Shown piece after piece: positions 41,416 through 49,876 of a DNA stretch of 64,000 nt. Each line of letters starts with the position of its first letter. Position 1 is the first letter of the stretch. Source of the DNA: Thermoplasmatota archaeon (GTDB lineage Archaea; Thermoplasmatota; Thermoplasmata; UBA10834); the NCBI GenBank assembly GCA_018818785.1, contig JAHIRF010000009.1, positions 62,001 through 126,000 on the forward strand. Direction: 5' to 3'. The notes below the pieces were generated by a model. It did no database searches, was not told the DNA's origin, and saw only the letters and a program-made list of their open reading frames with translations. A program made the position numbers and the translations under genes.

Positions 41416-42156
41416 ATGCCAAATACACCATATCTTGACAACAGCGTCGCATGGCGCATCAAGTCGGGAACCCTGGAATTCAAGGAAGCAGGGTACGGAT
41501 CCACAGTGGAGACTATCCTCACCTCTGGATTGGCCACGGATGTGATCGGCCTTATCAGTGCTGGGAAGGAAGCGGACGTCTACCTGGGGACATATCATGA
41601 CGCTCCGATTGCGATCAAAGTCTATCGCCTCTACCGCACATCGCATAGAGGCGGTGGCCCGATAAAGCTGGACAGCACCGGTTGGATGGCTGCCCTAGAG
41701 TTCGAACTCATGAGGCAGGCCTGGAAAGGAGGGGTCCGCGTGCCCGCGCCCGCACGGAGGGTCGAGAACATGTTCTCTCTCAGGTATCTTGGCGATGAGC
41801 AAGGTCCATCGCCACGGCTTCAAGAGATTGAATTGTCTCAACCGGAATCGTTCCTACGGACAATCCTTCAAGGCGTAGAAGATCTCGCCAGTGCGGGAGT
41901 CGTCCATACCGATCTCAGCGCGTACAATATACTCGTCCATGCAGGCGAGCCATGGTTCATCGACTTCTCGGAAGCGCTGCGGGTCGACCGCACAGGTGAC
42001 GTGCCTTGGATGCGTCTGGAGCAGGCAAGGAAGGCTCTCGAGAGCGGCTTCTTTGCGCTTCAGAAGTACTTCAACAGGTACGGACTCTCTATCGATGCCG
42101 AGACCCGCGCGTCGCAGATCGTGGACCGACTTGACAAGCACGGCGTGCTACGCTGA
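41416..42156 (+). CDS. rio1: RIO1-type serine/threonine kinase
   Basis: A 246-residue atypical kinase of the RIO family, involved in late small-subunit ribosome maturation. Motifs in order are ISAGKEADVYLG (48-59, nucleotide loop), AIKVYR with Lys68, catalytic VVHTDLSAYNILV (Asp166, Asn171) and metal-binding FIDFSEAL (Asp183). The GKEADVY form and lack of an N-terminal winged helix point to RIO1 rather than RIO2. The start region has no strong ribosome site. Confidence 0.92.
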   Translation: MPNTPYLDNSVAWRIKSGTLEFKEAGYGSTVETILTSGLATDVIGLISAGKEADVYLGTYHDAPIAIKVYRLYRTSHRGGGPIKLDSTGWMAALEFELMRQAWKGGVRVPAPARRVENMFSLRYLGDEQGPSPRLQEIELSQPESFLRTILQGVEDLASAGVVHTDLSAYNILVHAGEPWFIDFSEALRVDRTGDVPWMRLEQARKALESGFFALQKYFNRYGLSIDAETRASQIVDRLDKHGVLR

Positions 42157-42246
42157 GCACGAAGACGCTTGTCGTTGCGCTGAATTACCGGAGGTGCTCG
42201 TCGCTCAATAGCTGCTCAGATCAAGAAATATCGAGTAGGGCTGATG

Positions 42247-42319
42247 TGGGCCCAACCGGATTTGAACCGGTGATCTGCGCTGTGTGAGAGCGCCGTCATA
42301 ACCGCTAGACCATGGGCCC
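42247..42319 (-). tRNA. tRNA-Val (anticodon CAC)
   Basis: The minus strand folds as a 73-base tRNA. The acceptor stem GGGCCCA pairs with TGGGCCC and the discriminator base is A. The D-stem is GTC/GAC. The anticodon stem GCGCT/AGCGC holds the loop CTCACAC with anticodon CAC. The T-stem ACCGG/CCGGT holds TTCAAAT. It has no intron and no encoded CCA. An ATATTAAA element about 38 bases upstream is a likely TATA box. Confidence 0.96.
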
Positions 42320-42428
42320 TTTATGGCCTGTTCCGGCCGATGTATGCTGCATCTGTTTAATATTCTTTTGGCGCCAGGGTTCGTCATCATTTTATGGGTC
42401 TGATGGAGATACCGTTGATTGACCTAGC

Positions 42429-43409
42429 ATGAGAATCAACACCGCGGCCGGAAGAGAGGATCTGCGCGCACTTTGGATGGAAGGCGAAGTCGTGAAGATG
42501 ATCGATCAACGCATCCTCCCCAAGAAGCTCAGAGTGATTACGATCAAGAACTATCAGGAGATGGCCGAAGCAATTTCCAATATGACTGTCAGAGGAGCTC
42601 CGGCGATTGGTGCGGCTGCAGCATACGGGATGGCGCTTGCCTGGAAGGCGGGTGATGACCTGAACGTTGCAGCGAAGACGATAAAGACGACGCGTCCAAC
42701 TGCATTCGATCTGTTCTACGCCGTTGACCTGATGCTATCAAAGCGAGAGGGCGACTTGATGAAGGAATCTGAGCTGTATGCCGAAGGCATAATTGCCATG
42801 TGCAGGACGATAGGTGAGCATGGCGCATCACTGATCAAGGATGGGATGAGGCTGCTTACTCACTGCAACGCGGGCGCTCTCGCGACCGTTGATTTCGGCA
42901 CCGCTCTGGCACCCATGAGGGTTGCGCACAGGGCAGGGAAGAAATTCTTCGTCTACGTTGATGAGACTAGGCCTAGACTGCAAGGCGCAAAACTCACCTC
43001 CTGGGAACTCCTGAATGAAGGGATCGAACATGCCATCATTGCAGACAATGCAGCTGGATATTATATGAAAGCCGGAAAGATCAGCATGATCATCGTTGGC
43101 GCGGACAGGATTGCAGTTAATGGTGATTTCGCAAACAAGATCGGAACCTACGAGAAGGCGGTGCTAGCCAAGGAGAACGGCATACCGTTCTATGTCGCGG
43201 CTCCTATCTCCACTTTCGATAAATCATTGAAGGGGGAGGGAGATATCGTCATCGAGGAGCGTTCTCCAAACGAAGTGCTTCTTATTGACGACGTCGAGAT
43301 CGCCCCCAAGGGGGCGAAGGCGTTGAACCCTGCCTTCGATGTAACACCCGCGAAATATGTGACGGGATTCATAACTGAGAAAGGGATCCTTGCTCCAGGT
43401 GCATTCTGA
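42429..43409 (+). CDS. mtnA: S-methyl-5-thioribose-1-phosphate isomerase (MtnA/aIF2B-like)
   Basis: A 326-residue member of the MtnA/eIF2B family. The catalytic signature of the isomerase is present: RGAPAIG (55-61), THCNAGALAT with Cys146, and VGADRIAVNGDFANKIGT with Asp226. This separates it from the non-enzymatic aIF2B regulators. It converts methylthioribose-1-phosphate to methylthioribulose-1-phosphate in methylthioadenosine salvage, and related enzymes act on 5-deoxyribose-1-phosphate. The convergent neighbour encodes a nucleoside phosphorylase, which could supply the substrate. Confidence 0.94.
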   Translation: MRINTAAGREDLRALWMEGEVVKMIDQRILPKKLRVITIKNYQEMAEAISNMTVRGAPAIGAAAAYGMALAWKAGDDLNVAAKTIKTTRPTAFDLFYAVDLMLSKREGDLMKESELYAEGIIAMCRTIGEHGASLIKDGMRLLTHCNAGALATVDFGTALAPMRVAHRAGKKFFVYVDETRPRLQGAKLTSWELLNEGIEHAIIADNAAGYYMKAGKISMIIVGADRIAVNGDFANKIGTYEKAVLAKENGIPFYVAAPISTFDKSLKGEGDIVIEERSPNEVLLIDDVEIAPKGAKALNPAFDVTPAKYVTGFITEKGILAPGAF

Positions 43410-43435
43410 GATGTCGATGCATATCGCCTGACTCT

Positions 43436-44287
43436 CTATTCATCTGATAGGAATCCTTTCAGTACCTGGCATGCAGAATTGATGGATTTCTTCAGATGAT
43501 CAGTGTCGAATCCTTCCGACCATTCGTCTCTGAATACTTCATCTGATATCACAATTAACGAAACGAAATCTACTTTCCTGAATGTGGATATCGCCATGAG
43601 TGCTGTGCACTCCATATCGACCGCCACTGCTCCGGCTTTCTGGTAATCCTGAACCTTCGTGATCGATTCTCTGAAGGGGGCGTCGGTCGACCAGATACCT
43701 CCTTCCGAGTATGCGATATCTCCCAGGGCCGCTTTCAGTTCTGCAAGAGTCTCGTGCGAGGGTTTGACGGGATGCCCTGGCGGGAGATAATGATAGGAGG
43801 TTCCTTCTTCCCTGATTCCCCATGTTGGAACGACCAGGTCACCGATTCTGCATCTTGGTGTGATCGAGCCAGCAAGCCCTATCATGATGATTCGTCTTAT
43901 TCCTGATGCGATCAGTTCCTCCAATAACATCCCTGCAGTTGGCGCCCCGATTGCAGATCTGTAGACGATGATCCCGTTCCTGATTCTTCCGTCCACTGCG
44001 CCATCCAGTGTCGGAGCAGATGGTGCATCGTTCATATCCAGGACGTTCAGAATGGTTTCGAAAAGAGTTTCGGTGAATGACATTATTGCAGTCCGAATGT
44101 CTAGAGGCTTCGCGAGCATTTCCGGTCTTATGACCTCCTTTTCGCAAGCGTGCCATGTATCCATTCCAAGATGATCGAACTCTCTAGACAATTTCGAAAC
44201 ACCCAAAATATGGATGCCTGATGGGTTGATAATGATTTCTCGGATGTTCTCCTTTGCATGGTCTATGGCCAGAGTATCCGTCCCCAA
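43436..44287 (-). CDS. Nucleoside phosphorylase (PNP/UDP family)
   Basis: A nucleoside phosphorylase of up to 283 residues. Phosphate- and base-site segments are YRSAIGAPTAGMLLEELIASG, IMIGLAGSITPRCRIGDLVVP, and AVAVDMECTALMAI, where the Met-Glu pair binds the ribose. Next to mtnA, a role in splitting methylthioadenosine or 5'-deoxyadenosine is attractive, though the family also uses uridine and purine nucleosides. The start is unsure: TTG 44287 is the longest form, but a TATA-like GCTAAAAAGCC 3-13 bases upstream of it favours a later start such as TTG 44206 or ATG 44164. Confidence 0.82.
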   Translation of the reverse strand: MGTDTLAIDHAKENIREIIINPSGIHILGVSKLSREFDHLGMDTWHACEKEVIRPEMLAKPLDIRTAIMSFTETLFETILNVLDMNDAPSAPTLDGAVDGRIRNGIIVYRSAIGAPTAGMLLEELIASGIRRIIMIGLAGSITPRCRIGDLVVPTWGIREEGTSYHYLPPGHPVKPSHETLAELKAALGDIAYSEGGIWSTDAPFRESITKVQDYQKAGAVAVDMECTALMAISTFRKVDFVSLIVISDEVFRDEWSEGFDTDHLKKSINSACQVLKGFLSDE

Positions 44288-44322
44288 TAGGCTTTTTAGC
44301 TGAGTGTCGGATATGGGCAGAG

Positions 44323-45369
44323 ATGATCCTCGTCACTAAGTGGTTCGGCAGCTTCCTATGTGATGATGGCAAGGTCAGGAAAGCCGCGCTCTTCCCTAAG
44401 GACTCTGCCGAGGTAGCTTCCAGGCTTGGAAGGATAATGAAAGGAGAAATCCTCGACGAAGAGATTGGACTAGCCTCATCCGCGAAACAGGTTGCAGACC
44501 GTAGACTATCCGATTTCGGCAAGGTCGTCAAGCTCGATTCATCTTTCATAAAGCCGGAGAGCTACGGATTCACTATCGATATCTATCGCGAGGCGACTAT
44601 AATTCTGGCCAAAGACTCTGTCAGGAGCAGCATCGGACCGGATGTTCACCTAGGACAGGCGGTGCGGGCATATGATGATCTGGTTTTCACGACGAATATC
44701 CTCTCTGAGCGATTGCGTGAATGGTATGGCCTCCACTTCCCTGAACTGGAGGTCGTGATGAGCGGGGATGCGTACCCGAAGGCAATCGCCGAGCATGGTT
44801 CAAGACATGATATCATGAGCGCGCTCAAACTCGGAATGGACTCCATCGGATCCGAGATAGCGCCACAAGATCTTGAATCATTGAAGGTGCTGGCCAATGC
44901 GCTGGTGGAGTCTTATTCCGCGAGGGCGAAGATGGAGAGGTATGTCGAGGCCAGGATGCGCGAAGTGGCTCCGAACATATCTGCTCTGGTGGGTCCGGTT
45001 ATCGGTGCTAGGCTGATCATGCTATCAGGGAGTCTTATGAGGCTAGCCTCGTTCCCCTCGAGCACTGTCCAGCTACTCGGCGCTGAAAAAGCCATGTTCA
45101 GACATCTCAAGAAGGGGAGCGCACCTCCTAAGCATGGAGTCCTCTTTCAGCATCCTCTCGTCCATAACGCTCCTGTATGGCAACGTGGGGCCATTGCTAG
45201 AGTCATTGCAGCCAAGGCCTGTCTCGCAGCCAGAGCGGACGCATATTCGAAGAGTGATATCTCGTCAATACTCAAGGAGCAGCTGGATAAGCGGATCGCT
45301 GAGATAAGGAAACAGCACGCAGCACCCCCTAAGAAGAAGCCAGCCAAAGTCAGACGGGGTCGACGCTGA
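44323..45369 (+). CDS. nop5: Nop5 (Nop56/58), C/D-box sRNP core protein
   Basis: A 348-residue scaffold protein of the C/D-box RNP that guides 2'-O-methylation of rRNA and tRNA. The start MILVTKWFGSFLCDDGKV is family-typical. Residues about 170-240 form a coiled coil. The Nop domain shows VGPVIGARLIMLSGSLMRLA and STVQLLGAEKAMFRHLK, then HPLVHNAP. The lysine/arginine tail is usual. In most archaea the gene is followed by fibrillarin; here aIF5A follows instead. An upstream in-frame ATG at 44254 would overlap the divergent gene. Confidence 0.94.
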   Translation: MILVTKWFGSFLCDDGKVRKAALFPKDSAEVASRLGRIMKGEILDEEIGLASSAKQVADRRLSDFGKVVKLDSSFIKPESYGFTIDIYREATIILAKDSVRSSIGPDVHLGQAVRAYDDLVFTTNILSERLREWYGLHFPELEVVMSGDAYPKAIAEHGSRHDIMSALKLGMDSIGSEIAPQDLESLKVLANALVESYSARAKMERYVEARMREVAPNISALVGPVIGARLIMLSGSLMRLASFPSSTVQLLGAEKAMFRHLKKGSAPPKHGVLFQHPLVHNAPVWQRGAIARVIAAKACLAARADAYSKSDISSILKEQLDKRIAEIRKQHAAPPKKKPAKVRRGRR

Positions 45370-45377
45370 CACACAAG

Positions 45378-45389
45378 TATTTTAAATAC
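45378..45389 (+). promoter_or_regulatory. Predicted TATA box of the aIF5A gene
   Basis: TATTTTAAATAC lies about 32-43 bases before the ATG at 45421, in the 51-base gap after nop5. It is one of the clearest TATA boxes in the window, fitting a highly expressed translation factor. Confidence 0.6.
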
Positions 45390-45420
45390 CCGAGGTTTAC
45401 GGTCTGATGAAGTGGTATCC

Positions 45421-45810
45421 ATGGCATGGGAGCAAGCAGAAGTCAGAACCCTGAAAGAGGGACGGTATCTCAACATCGAGGACGAACCCTGCAAGATCGT
45501 GAGCATCTCGACTTCCAAGCCAGGGAAACACGGCGAGGCCAAGGCCCGTATCGAGGCCATAGGGATTTTCGACGGTAACAAGCGATCGGTGGTCTACCCC
45601 GTCAAGCACAAGGTTCAGGTGCCAATGATCGACAAGAGACAAGCTCAGATAGTCTCGGTGCTAGGGGGTGCAGAGGTGCAGTTGATGGACCTCGAGACCT
45701 ACGAGATGTTCACGCTCCCCATACCCGACGAACTGAAGGATTCTCTGCAGCCGGGCGAAGATATCCTGTACCTTATCGCTATGGGACGAAAGAAGATAAC
45801 TAAGGTGTGA
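45421..45810 (+). CDS. eif5A: Translation factor aIF5A
   Basis: A 129-residue aIF5A, the translation factor that eases peptide-bond formation at difficult sequences such as polyproline. The hypusination loop [17 protein letters not shown] places the modified lysine at Lys36. The N-terminal SH3-like and C-terminal OB domains are of normal length. The downstream gene is an agmatinase whose start overlaps the aIF5A stop. In archaea the modification can proceed through an agmatine-derived intermediate, so the pairing looks functional. Confidence 0.96.
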   Translation: MAWEQAEVRTLKEGRYLNIEDEPCKIVSISTSKPGKHGEAKARIEAIGIFDGNKRSVVYPVKHKVQVPMIDKRQAQIVSVLGGAEVQLMDLETYEMFTLPIPDELKDSLQPGEDILYLIAMGRKKITKV

Positions 45811-46673
45811 TGATGCCCAGCCGCGGGATGCTGAGGTTCGCGGATGCGGGTGATGGATACGATGAGTCTGAATTCGTTGTCCTAGGTATCCCTTTTGATC
45901 GCACGACGACTTTCAGGAGCGGCGCGCGGTTCGCGCCCACGACCATACGAGAGGCGTCCTCTAATTTTGAAATGACCATGTTCGAGCACGACTTCACCTT
46001 CGACGATGTGAAGTTCCACGATGCTGGCGACTTGTATGAGGAGGGCACAGTCGATGATATGGTGGTTTCCATCGAGGAAGAGGCCAAGAAGATGATTTCC
46101 TCTGGCAAGTTCCTGATATCTGTCGGTGGGGAACATTCAGTGTCTCCGCCGATCGTGAGAGCACATGGCCGTGAGATCTCTGTTATAACGATCGATGCCC
46201 ACCTTGATTACCGGGATGAATATCAGGGATTGAGGAACAGCCATGCCTGCGCGCACAAGCGAATCGAGGACATCGTGGGCAAGGGAAATGTGTTCGCCTT
46301 CGGTGTCCGTTCCATATCCGAGAGTGAGGATAAGGATGAGGCGTTATATGCTGACGCATTCCGGATCCACAGGGAAGGCGTTGCCAAGGTATTCGATGAG
46401 ATGCTAGCCAAATTGAAGCATCAGCCGGTGTATCTATCGGTCGATATAGACGGCATCGATCCATCGTTCGCTCCTGGCACAGGAACACCTGAGCCGTTCG
46501 GAATCACTCCGTGGGATGTCAAGTACGTCATCAACAAGCTCGGTGAACGCCTGATAGGTTTCGATGTGGTGGAGGTCTGTCCTCCGTATGACAACGGAAA
46601 CACATCGATATTGGCGGCCAGACTAATCCGAGAAGTCGTTGCCGTCAAATGGATGGCCACGCACAAGAAGTGA
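45810..46673 (+). CDS. speB: Agmatinase (ureohydrolase)
   Basis: A 287-residue ureohydrolase with the two-metal motifs ISVGGEHSVS (His109), TIDAHLDYRDEY (Asp129, His131, Asp133) and SVDIDGIDPSFAPGTGTPEP. The last motif fits agmatinase better than arginase. It releases urea from agmatine, giving putrescine. Overlap with the aIF5A gene suggests it may also remove the guanidino group from an agmatine-derived form of hypusine precursor, as reported for a haloarchaeal agmatinase-like protein. The latter is inferred here from context. Confidence 0.92.
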   Translation: MMPSRGMLRFADAGDGYDESEFVVLGIPFDRTTTFRSGARFAPTTIREASSNFEMTMFEHDFTFDDVKFHDAGDLYEEGTVDDMVVSIEEEAKKMISSGKFLISVGGEHSVSPPIVRAHGREISVITIDAHLDYRDEYQGLRNSHACAHKRIEDIVGKGNVFAFGVRSISESEDKDEALYADAFRIHREGVAKVFDEMLAKLKHQPVYLSVDIDGIDPSFAPGTGTPEPFGITPWDVKYVINKLGERLIGFDVVEVCPPYDNGNTSILAARLIREVVAVKWMATHKK

Positions 46674-46676
46674 GCC

Positions 46677-48056
46677 TCATTCTTTCAGGAGTCTCTCCAC
46701 TTCTGTCTTATAATCCTCTGCGAGCTTCTTCGCATCTTCCATCGTTGGTGCTTCCGAGAACACCCTGAATATCGGCTCCGTTCCGGAAGGTCTGACGAGT
46801 ACCCAGCTCTTCTTCGAGAATATCTTGACGCCATCCGTGGTGTCCAACCTATCTCCCTTCGCGGAAGCTGCCAGCTTGGACATGATCTCCTGCTTGCGAT
46901 CATTGGGACACTTGGTTTTGACCTTGTATTGCGAATACCATGGTATCTTATCCATCTGGTCCGAGAGTTTGCCATGATGGGCGACTATCTCCAGTATCTT
47001 TGCGCCGCTCATGGCACCGTCCCTGCAATGCTGGAGTTCGGGGAATATCAGTCCGCCATTCTCCTCTCCGCCGAAGACCGCATTGTGCTTGATCATCTCC
47101 CTGGCCACTATCGGAGAGCCGACCATCGTGTAAAGGATGTCGCCACCAGTCATCTTCGTGGCGTCTTCGACGCACATGGACGACCCCACGGATGTGACGA
47201 CCAATCCTCCCTTGTTCTTCTTGCATGCATGATATGCGCAGAGCGCCAGGCTCCTGTCTCCGTAGAGGTATCTTCCAGTATCGTCGATGAATATGGTTCT
47301 GTCAGCGTCTCCATCGTGGACGAACCCGAAATCGAATCCTCCTGCCTTGACGAGCCCGACGATGTCCTTCGTGTTCTCTGGAGTGGGCTCGCTGTTATGG
47401 CCAGGGAATGCTCCGTTCGGATCCGCATTCAGGGTGACATACTTGACCCCCAATCTCTCTAGCATCTTAGGGGTCACATTTGACGCGGCTCCATTGCTGC
47501 AGTCCACTGCGACCCTCAGTCCTGCCTTCCTGATGGCCTGTGCGTCTACGAGTCCGATGATGGCATCCAAATACTCGTCTATCGATGTCGTATATGGTCT
47601 AGTCACACCCAGACTGCTCCAATCTGCCCTCGCGAAGCTCTTGTCATGAAAGATCCGTTCGATCTTCTCCTCGTTCTGCCTGGCCATCTCGGTTCCATCT
47701 GGGTCTATACATTTTATGCCATTGAACTCCGGAGGGTTGTGCGAGGCCGTGATCATGATTCCTCCGGCCACTTTATTATTCTTAACTGCAAATTGAATTG
47801 TGGGCGTCGGAACTACCCCGCAGTCGAGCACGTCGCATCCTGTCGCCATGAGGCCAGCTGCGCATGCCGATTTTATCATCTGGCCAGATGCTCTGGCATC
47901 GGTGCCGATCATGACCGGCCCCCTCATGTACGTCCCAATCGCCTGTCCTAGTCTGAGGGCGAATGCGCTATCCATCTCGGATGTGTTGACCACGCCACGG
48001 ACGCCATTGGTTCCGAACAATCTCGGGGCTTCCATGTCCTTGGGTTGGGGTGTCAT
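46677..48056 (-). CDS. glmM: Phosphoglucosamine mutase / phosphomannomutase
   Basis: A 459-residue alpha-D-phosphohexomutase. The catalytic serine loop is TASHNPPEFNGIK, the metal loop DGDADR, the sugar loop GGEENGGLIFP and the phosphate-binding loop RPSGTEPIFRV. The opening LFGTNGVRGVVN is GlmM-like. It would provide glucosamine-1-phosphate for UDP-GlcNAc, the expected starting sugar for the glycan genes at 57-62 kb; mannose or glucose phosphate are alternatives. A TATA-like GCTTTTATCC lies about 28 bases upstream, so the transcript may be leaderless. Confidence 0.93.
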   Translation of the reverse strand: MTPQPKDMEAPRLFGTNGVRGVVNTSEMDSAFALRLGQAIGTYMRGPVMIGTDARASGQMIKSACAAGLMATGCDVLDCGVVPTPTIQFAVKNNKVAGGIMITASHNPPEFNGIKCIDPDGTEMARQNEEKIERIFHDKSFARADWSSLGVTRPYTTSIDEYLDAIIGLVDAQAIRKAGLRVAVDCSNGAASNVTPKMLERLGVKYVTLNADPNGAFPGHNSEPTPENTKDIVGLVKAGGFDFGFVHDGDADRTIFIDDTGRYLYGDRSLALCAYHACKKNKGGLVVTSVGSSMCVEDATKMTGGDILYTMVGSPIVAREMIKHNAVFGGEENGGLIFPELQHCRDGAMSGAKILEIVAHHGKLSDQMDKIPWYSQYKVKTKCPNDRKQEIMSKLAASAKGDRLDTTDGVKIFSKKSWVLVRPSGTEPIFRVFSEAPTMEDAKKLAEDYKTEVERLLKE

Positions 48057-48201
48057 TGTCCCACGATATTCGAGTTGAGGATAAAAGCTATTCCTATATG
48101 AACGAAATGCGTAATAATCGGTTGCTAGATGTCGTCATCTGCACGGTTCCGCAAGCCTTAATATGCAGATTCATATTGACTTGCATCAGGGGGCGGACTC
48201 G

Positions 48202-48831
48202 ATGGGATTTAAGGAATGGATTATTCCTCAAGAGAAGCACTTCTTTTGCCTGCTGGACCAACAGGCGAACGTTGTTCTTGAAGGGGCTGAAGCTCTCCTT
48301 GACATGGTCAAGGATTATAATGACATCGCTATGAAACGGGATCGGATGAAGGATATTGAGCACAAAGGAGACGACCTTGTGCATACGATCGCCGAGGCGC
48401 TCAACAAGACCTTCGTTACCCCCATCGACCATGATGATATGTCGAAGCTTGCTTCCAGACTCGATGATATCCTGGACTATATGGAGTCCGCAGCACACAG
48501 AATGTGGGCATATGAGATCAAGACAATTCCCCCCGAGATGGTCAAGCTCGCCGAGGTCGTGGTGAGCTCGGTTCGCGAGACCACTCATGCTGTTAAGGAT
48601 CTCAAGAACTTCAAACGGAGGAACGAGATCCTCCAGCACTGTATCGAGATAAACCGCTTGGAGAATGTCGGTGACGATATTACTCACACAGCCATTGCCA
48701 ATCTTTTCAAGACGAAGGATGTCCTGGAGATAATCAAGCTGAAAGAGATTTACGAACATCTCGAGATGGCCACAGACAAATGCGAAGATGCTGCAGATGT
48801 CATTAAGGACATCTTCATCAAGAATTCCTAG
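48202..48831 (+). CDS. DUF47/PhoU-like phosphate transport accessory protein
   Basis: A 209-residue all-helical protein of the DUF47 family related to PhoU. Such proteins accompany PiT carriers and probably regulate them. Two symmetrical helical repeats each carry an acidic, metal-binding-type motif: MKDIEHKGDDLVHTI and NRLENVGDDITHTA. The ATG at 48202 follows AGGGGG and a TATA-like CCTTAATATGC. An earlier in-frame ATG overlaps that TATA box. The next gene begins 10 bases after its stop. Confidence 0.92.
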   Translation: MGFKEWIIPQEKHFFCLLDQQANVVLEGAEALLDMVKDYNDIAMKRDRMKDIEHKGDDLVHTIAEALNKTFVTPIDHDDMSKLASRLDDILDYMESAAHRMWAYEIKTIPPEMVKLAEVVVSSVRETTHAVKDLKNFKRRNEILQHCIEINRLENVGDDITHTAIANLFKTKDVLEIIKLKEIYEHLEMATDKCEDAADVIKDIFIKNS

Positions 48832-48841
48832 GTGGGAATCG

Positions 48842-49858
48842 ATGGATCTTCTGGGACTCTCGACCCTTGGCTTGATAACAATCGCACTCACGCTGGCTTT
48901 CGAATTCGTCAACGGGTTCCATGATTCTGCGAATTCTATCGCCACTGTCGTGGCGACGAAAGTCCTGTCGCCGGTATATGCGGTTGCCCTTGCCGCGGCA
49001 TTCAATTTCCTCGGCATCTTCCTTGGCCTGGAGGTAGCTAAGACCATGGGGACAGGAATAATCGATACGGGTCTCCTGATGGACTATGGTGTTCCTCTGA
49101 TATTCTGCGCGATCATGGGGGCGATAATCTGGGACCTGATCACGTGGTGGTTCGGGATACCGACGTCCAGCAGCCACGCTCTCATCGGTGGTCTGGTCGG
49201 AGCCGGAGCCGCGGTATGGTTCATCGACGCGGTCGTTTGGACTAGTGTACTCAAAACAATCGCGTTCATTGTGATTTCCCCGATAGCTGGAATGGCGATT
49301 GCCTTCGGTCTCGCGGTTATTGTCATGAGAATCGCGAAGAGGGCGTCTCGTTCCCTAGTGAATAAATGGTTCAGGAAATTGCAGATTGGTTCCATGGCTT
49401 ATCTTTCCTTGACTCATGGGACAAACGACGCTCAGAAGGGTATGGGTATCATCGCCACTGTTATGATGCTCGAGGCTGGCACATTCGCGACCGGTTCGTT
49501 TGCAGTAGATGATTGGGTTAGATTGTCTTGCGGCGCAATGTTGGCACTGGGTACCTTCTTCGGCGGATGGAGGATCGTCAAGACGATGGCCACCAGAATA
49601 ACCAAACTCGACCCCTACCAGGGATTCTGCGCTGAGACGGGTGCGGCCACCATGCTGCTGATCACTGCGATATTCGGGATCCCTGTGAGCACAACACACA
49701 CTGCATCTGGCGCGATCATGGGTGTGGGTGCAACCAAACGCGCTTCAGCGGTCAGATGGGGTGTCGGAAGAAGGATCGTGATTGCGTGGATACTCACGAT
49801 ACCTGCATCGGCAACGATATCCGGGCTATTGTTCCTGAGCTATGTGTGGTTCTTCTGA
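48842..49858 (+). CDS. pit: PiT family inorganic phosphate transporter
   Basis: A 338-residue membrane carrier of the PiT family, which takes up phosphate with H+ or Na+. Both signature repeats are present: FEFVNGFHDSANSIATVVAT near the N-terminus and LTHGTNDAQKGMGIIA in the middle. Paired GIPTSSSHALIGG and GIPVSTTHTASGAIMG complete the inverted topology. About ten helices are predicted. It forms a two-gene operon with the PhoU-like gene. Confidence 0.95.
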   Translation: MDLLGLSTLGLITIALTLAFEFVNGFHDSANSIATVVATKVLSPVYAVALAAAFNFLGIFLGLEVAKTMGTGIIDTGLLMDYGVPLIFCAIMGAIIWDLITWWFGIPTSSSHALIGGLVGAGAAVWFIDAVVWTSVLKTIAFIVISPIAGMAIAFGLAVIVMRIAKRASRSLVNKWFRKLQIGSMAYLSLTHGTNDAQKGMGIIATVMMLEAGTFATGSFAVDDWVRLSCGAMLALGTFFGGWRIVKTMATRITKLDPYQGFCAETGAATMLLITAIFGIPVSTTHTASGAIMGVGATKRASAVRWGVGRRIVIAWILTIPASATISGLLFLSYVWFF

Positions 49859-49876
49859 TACGAATGCAATCGGAGT

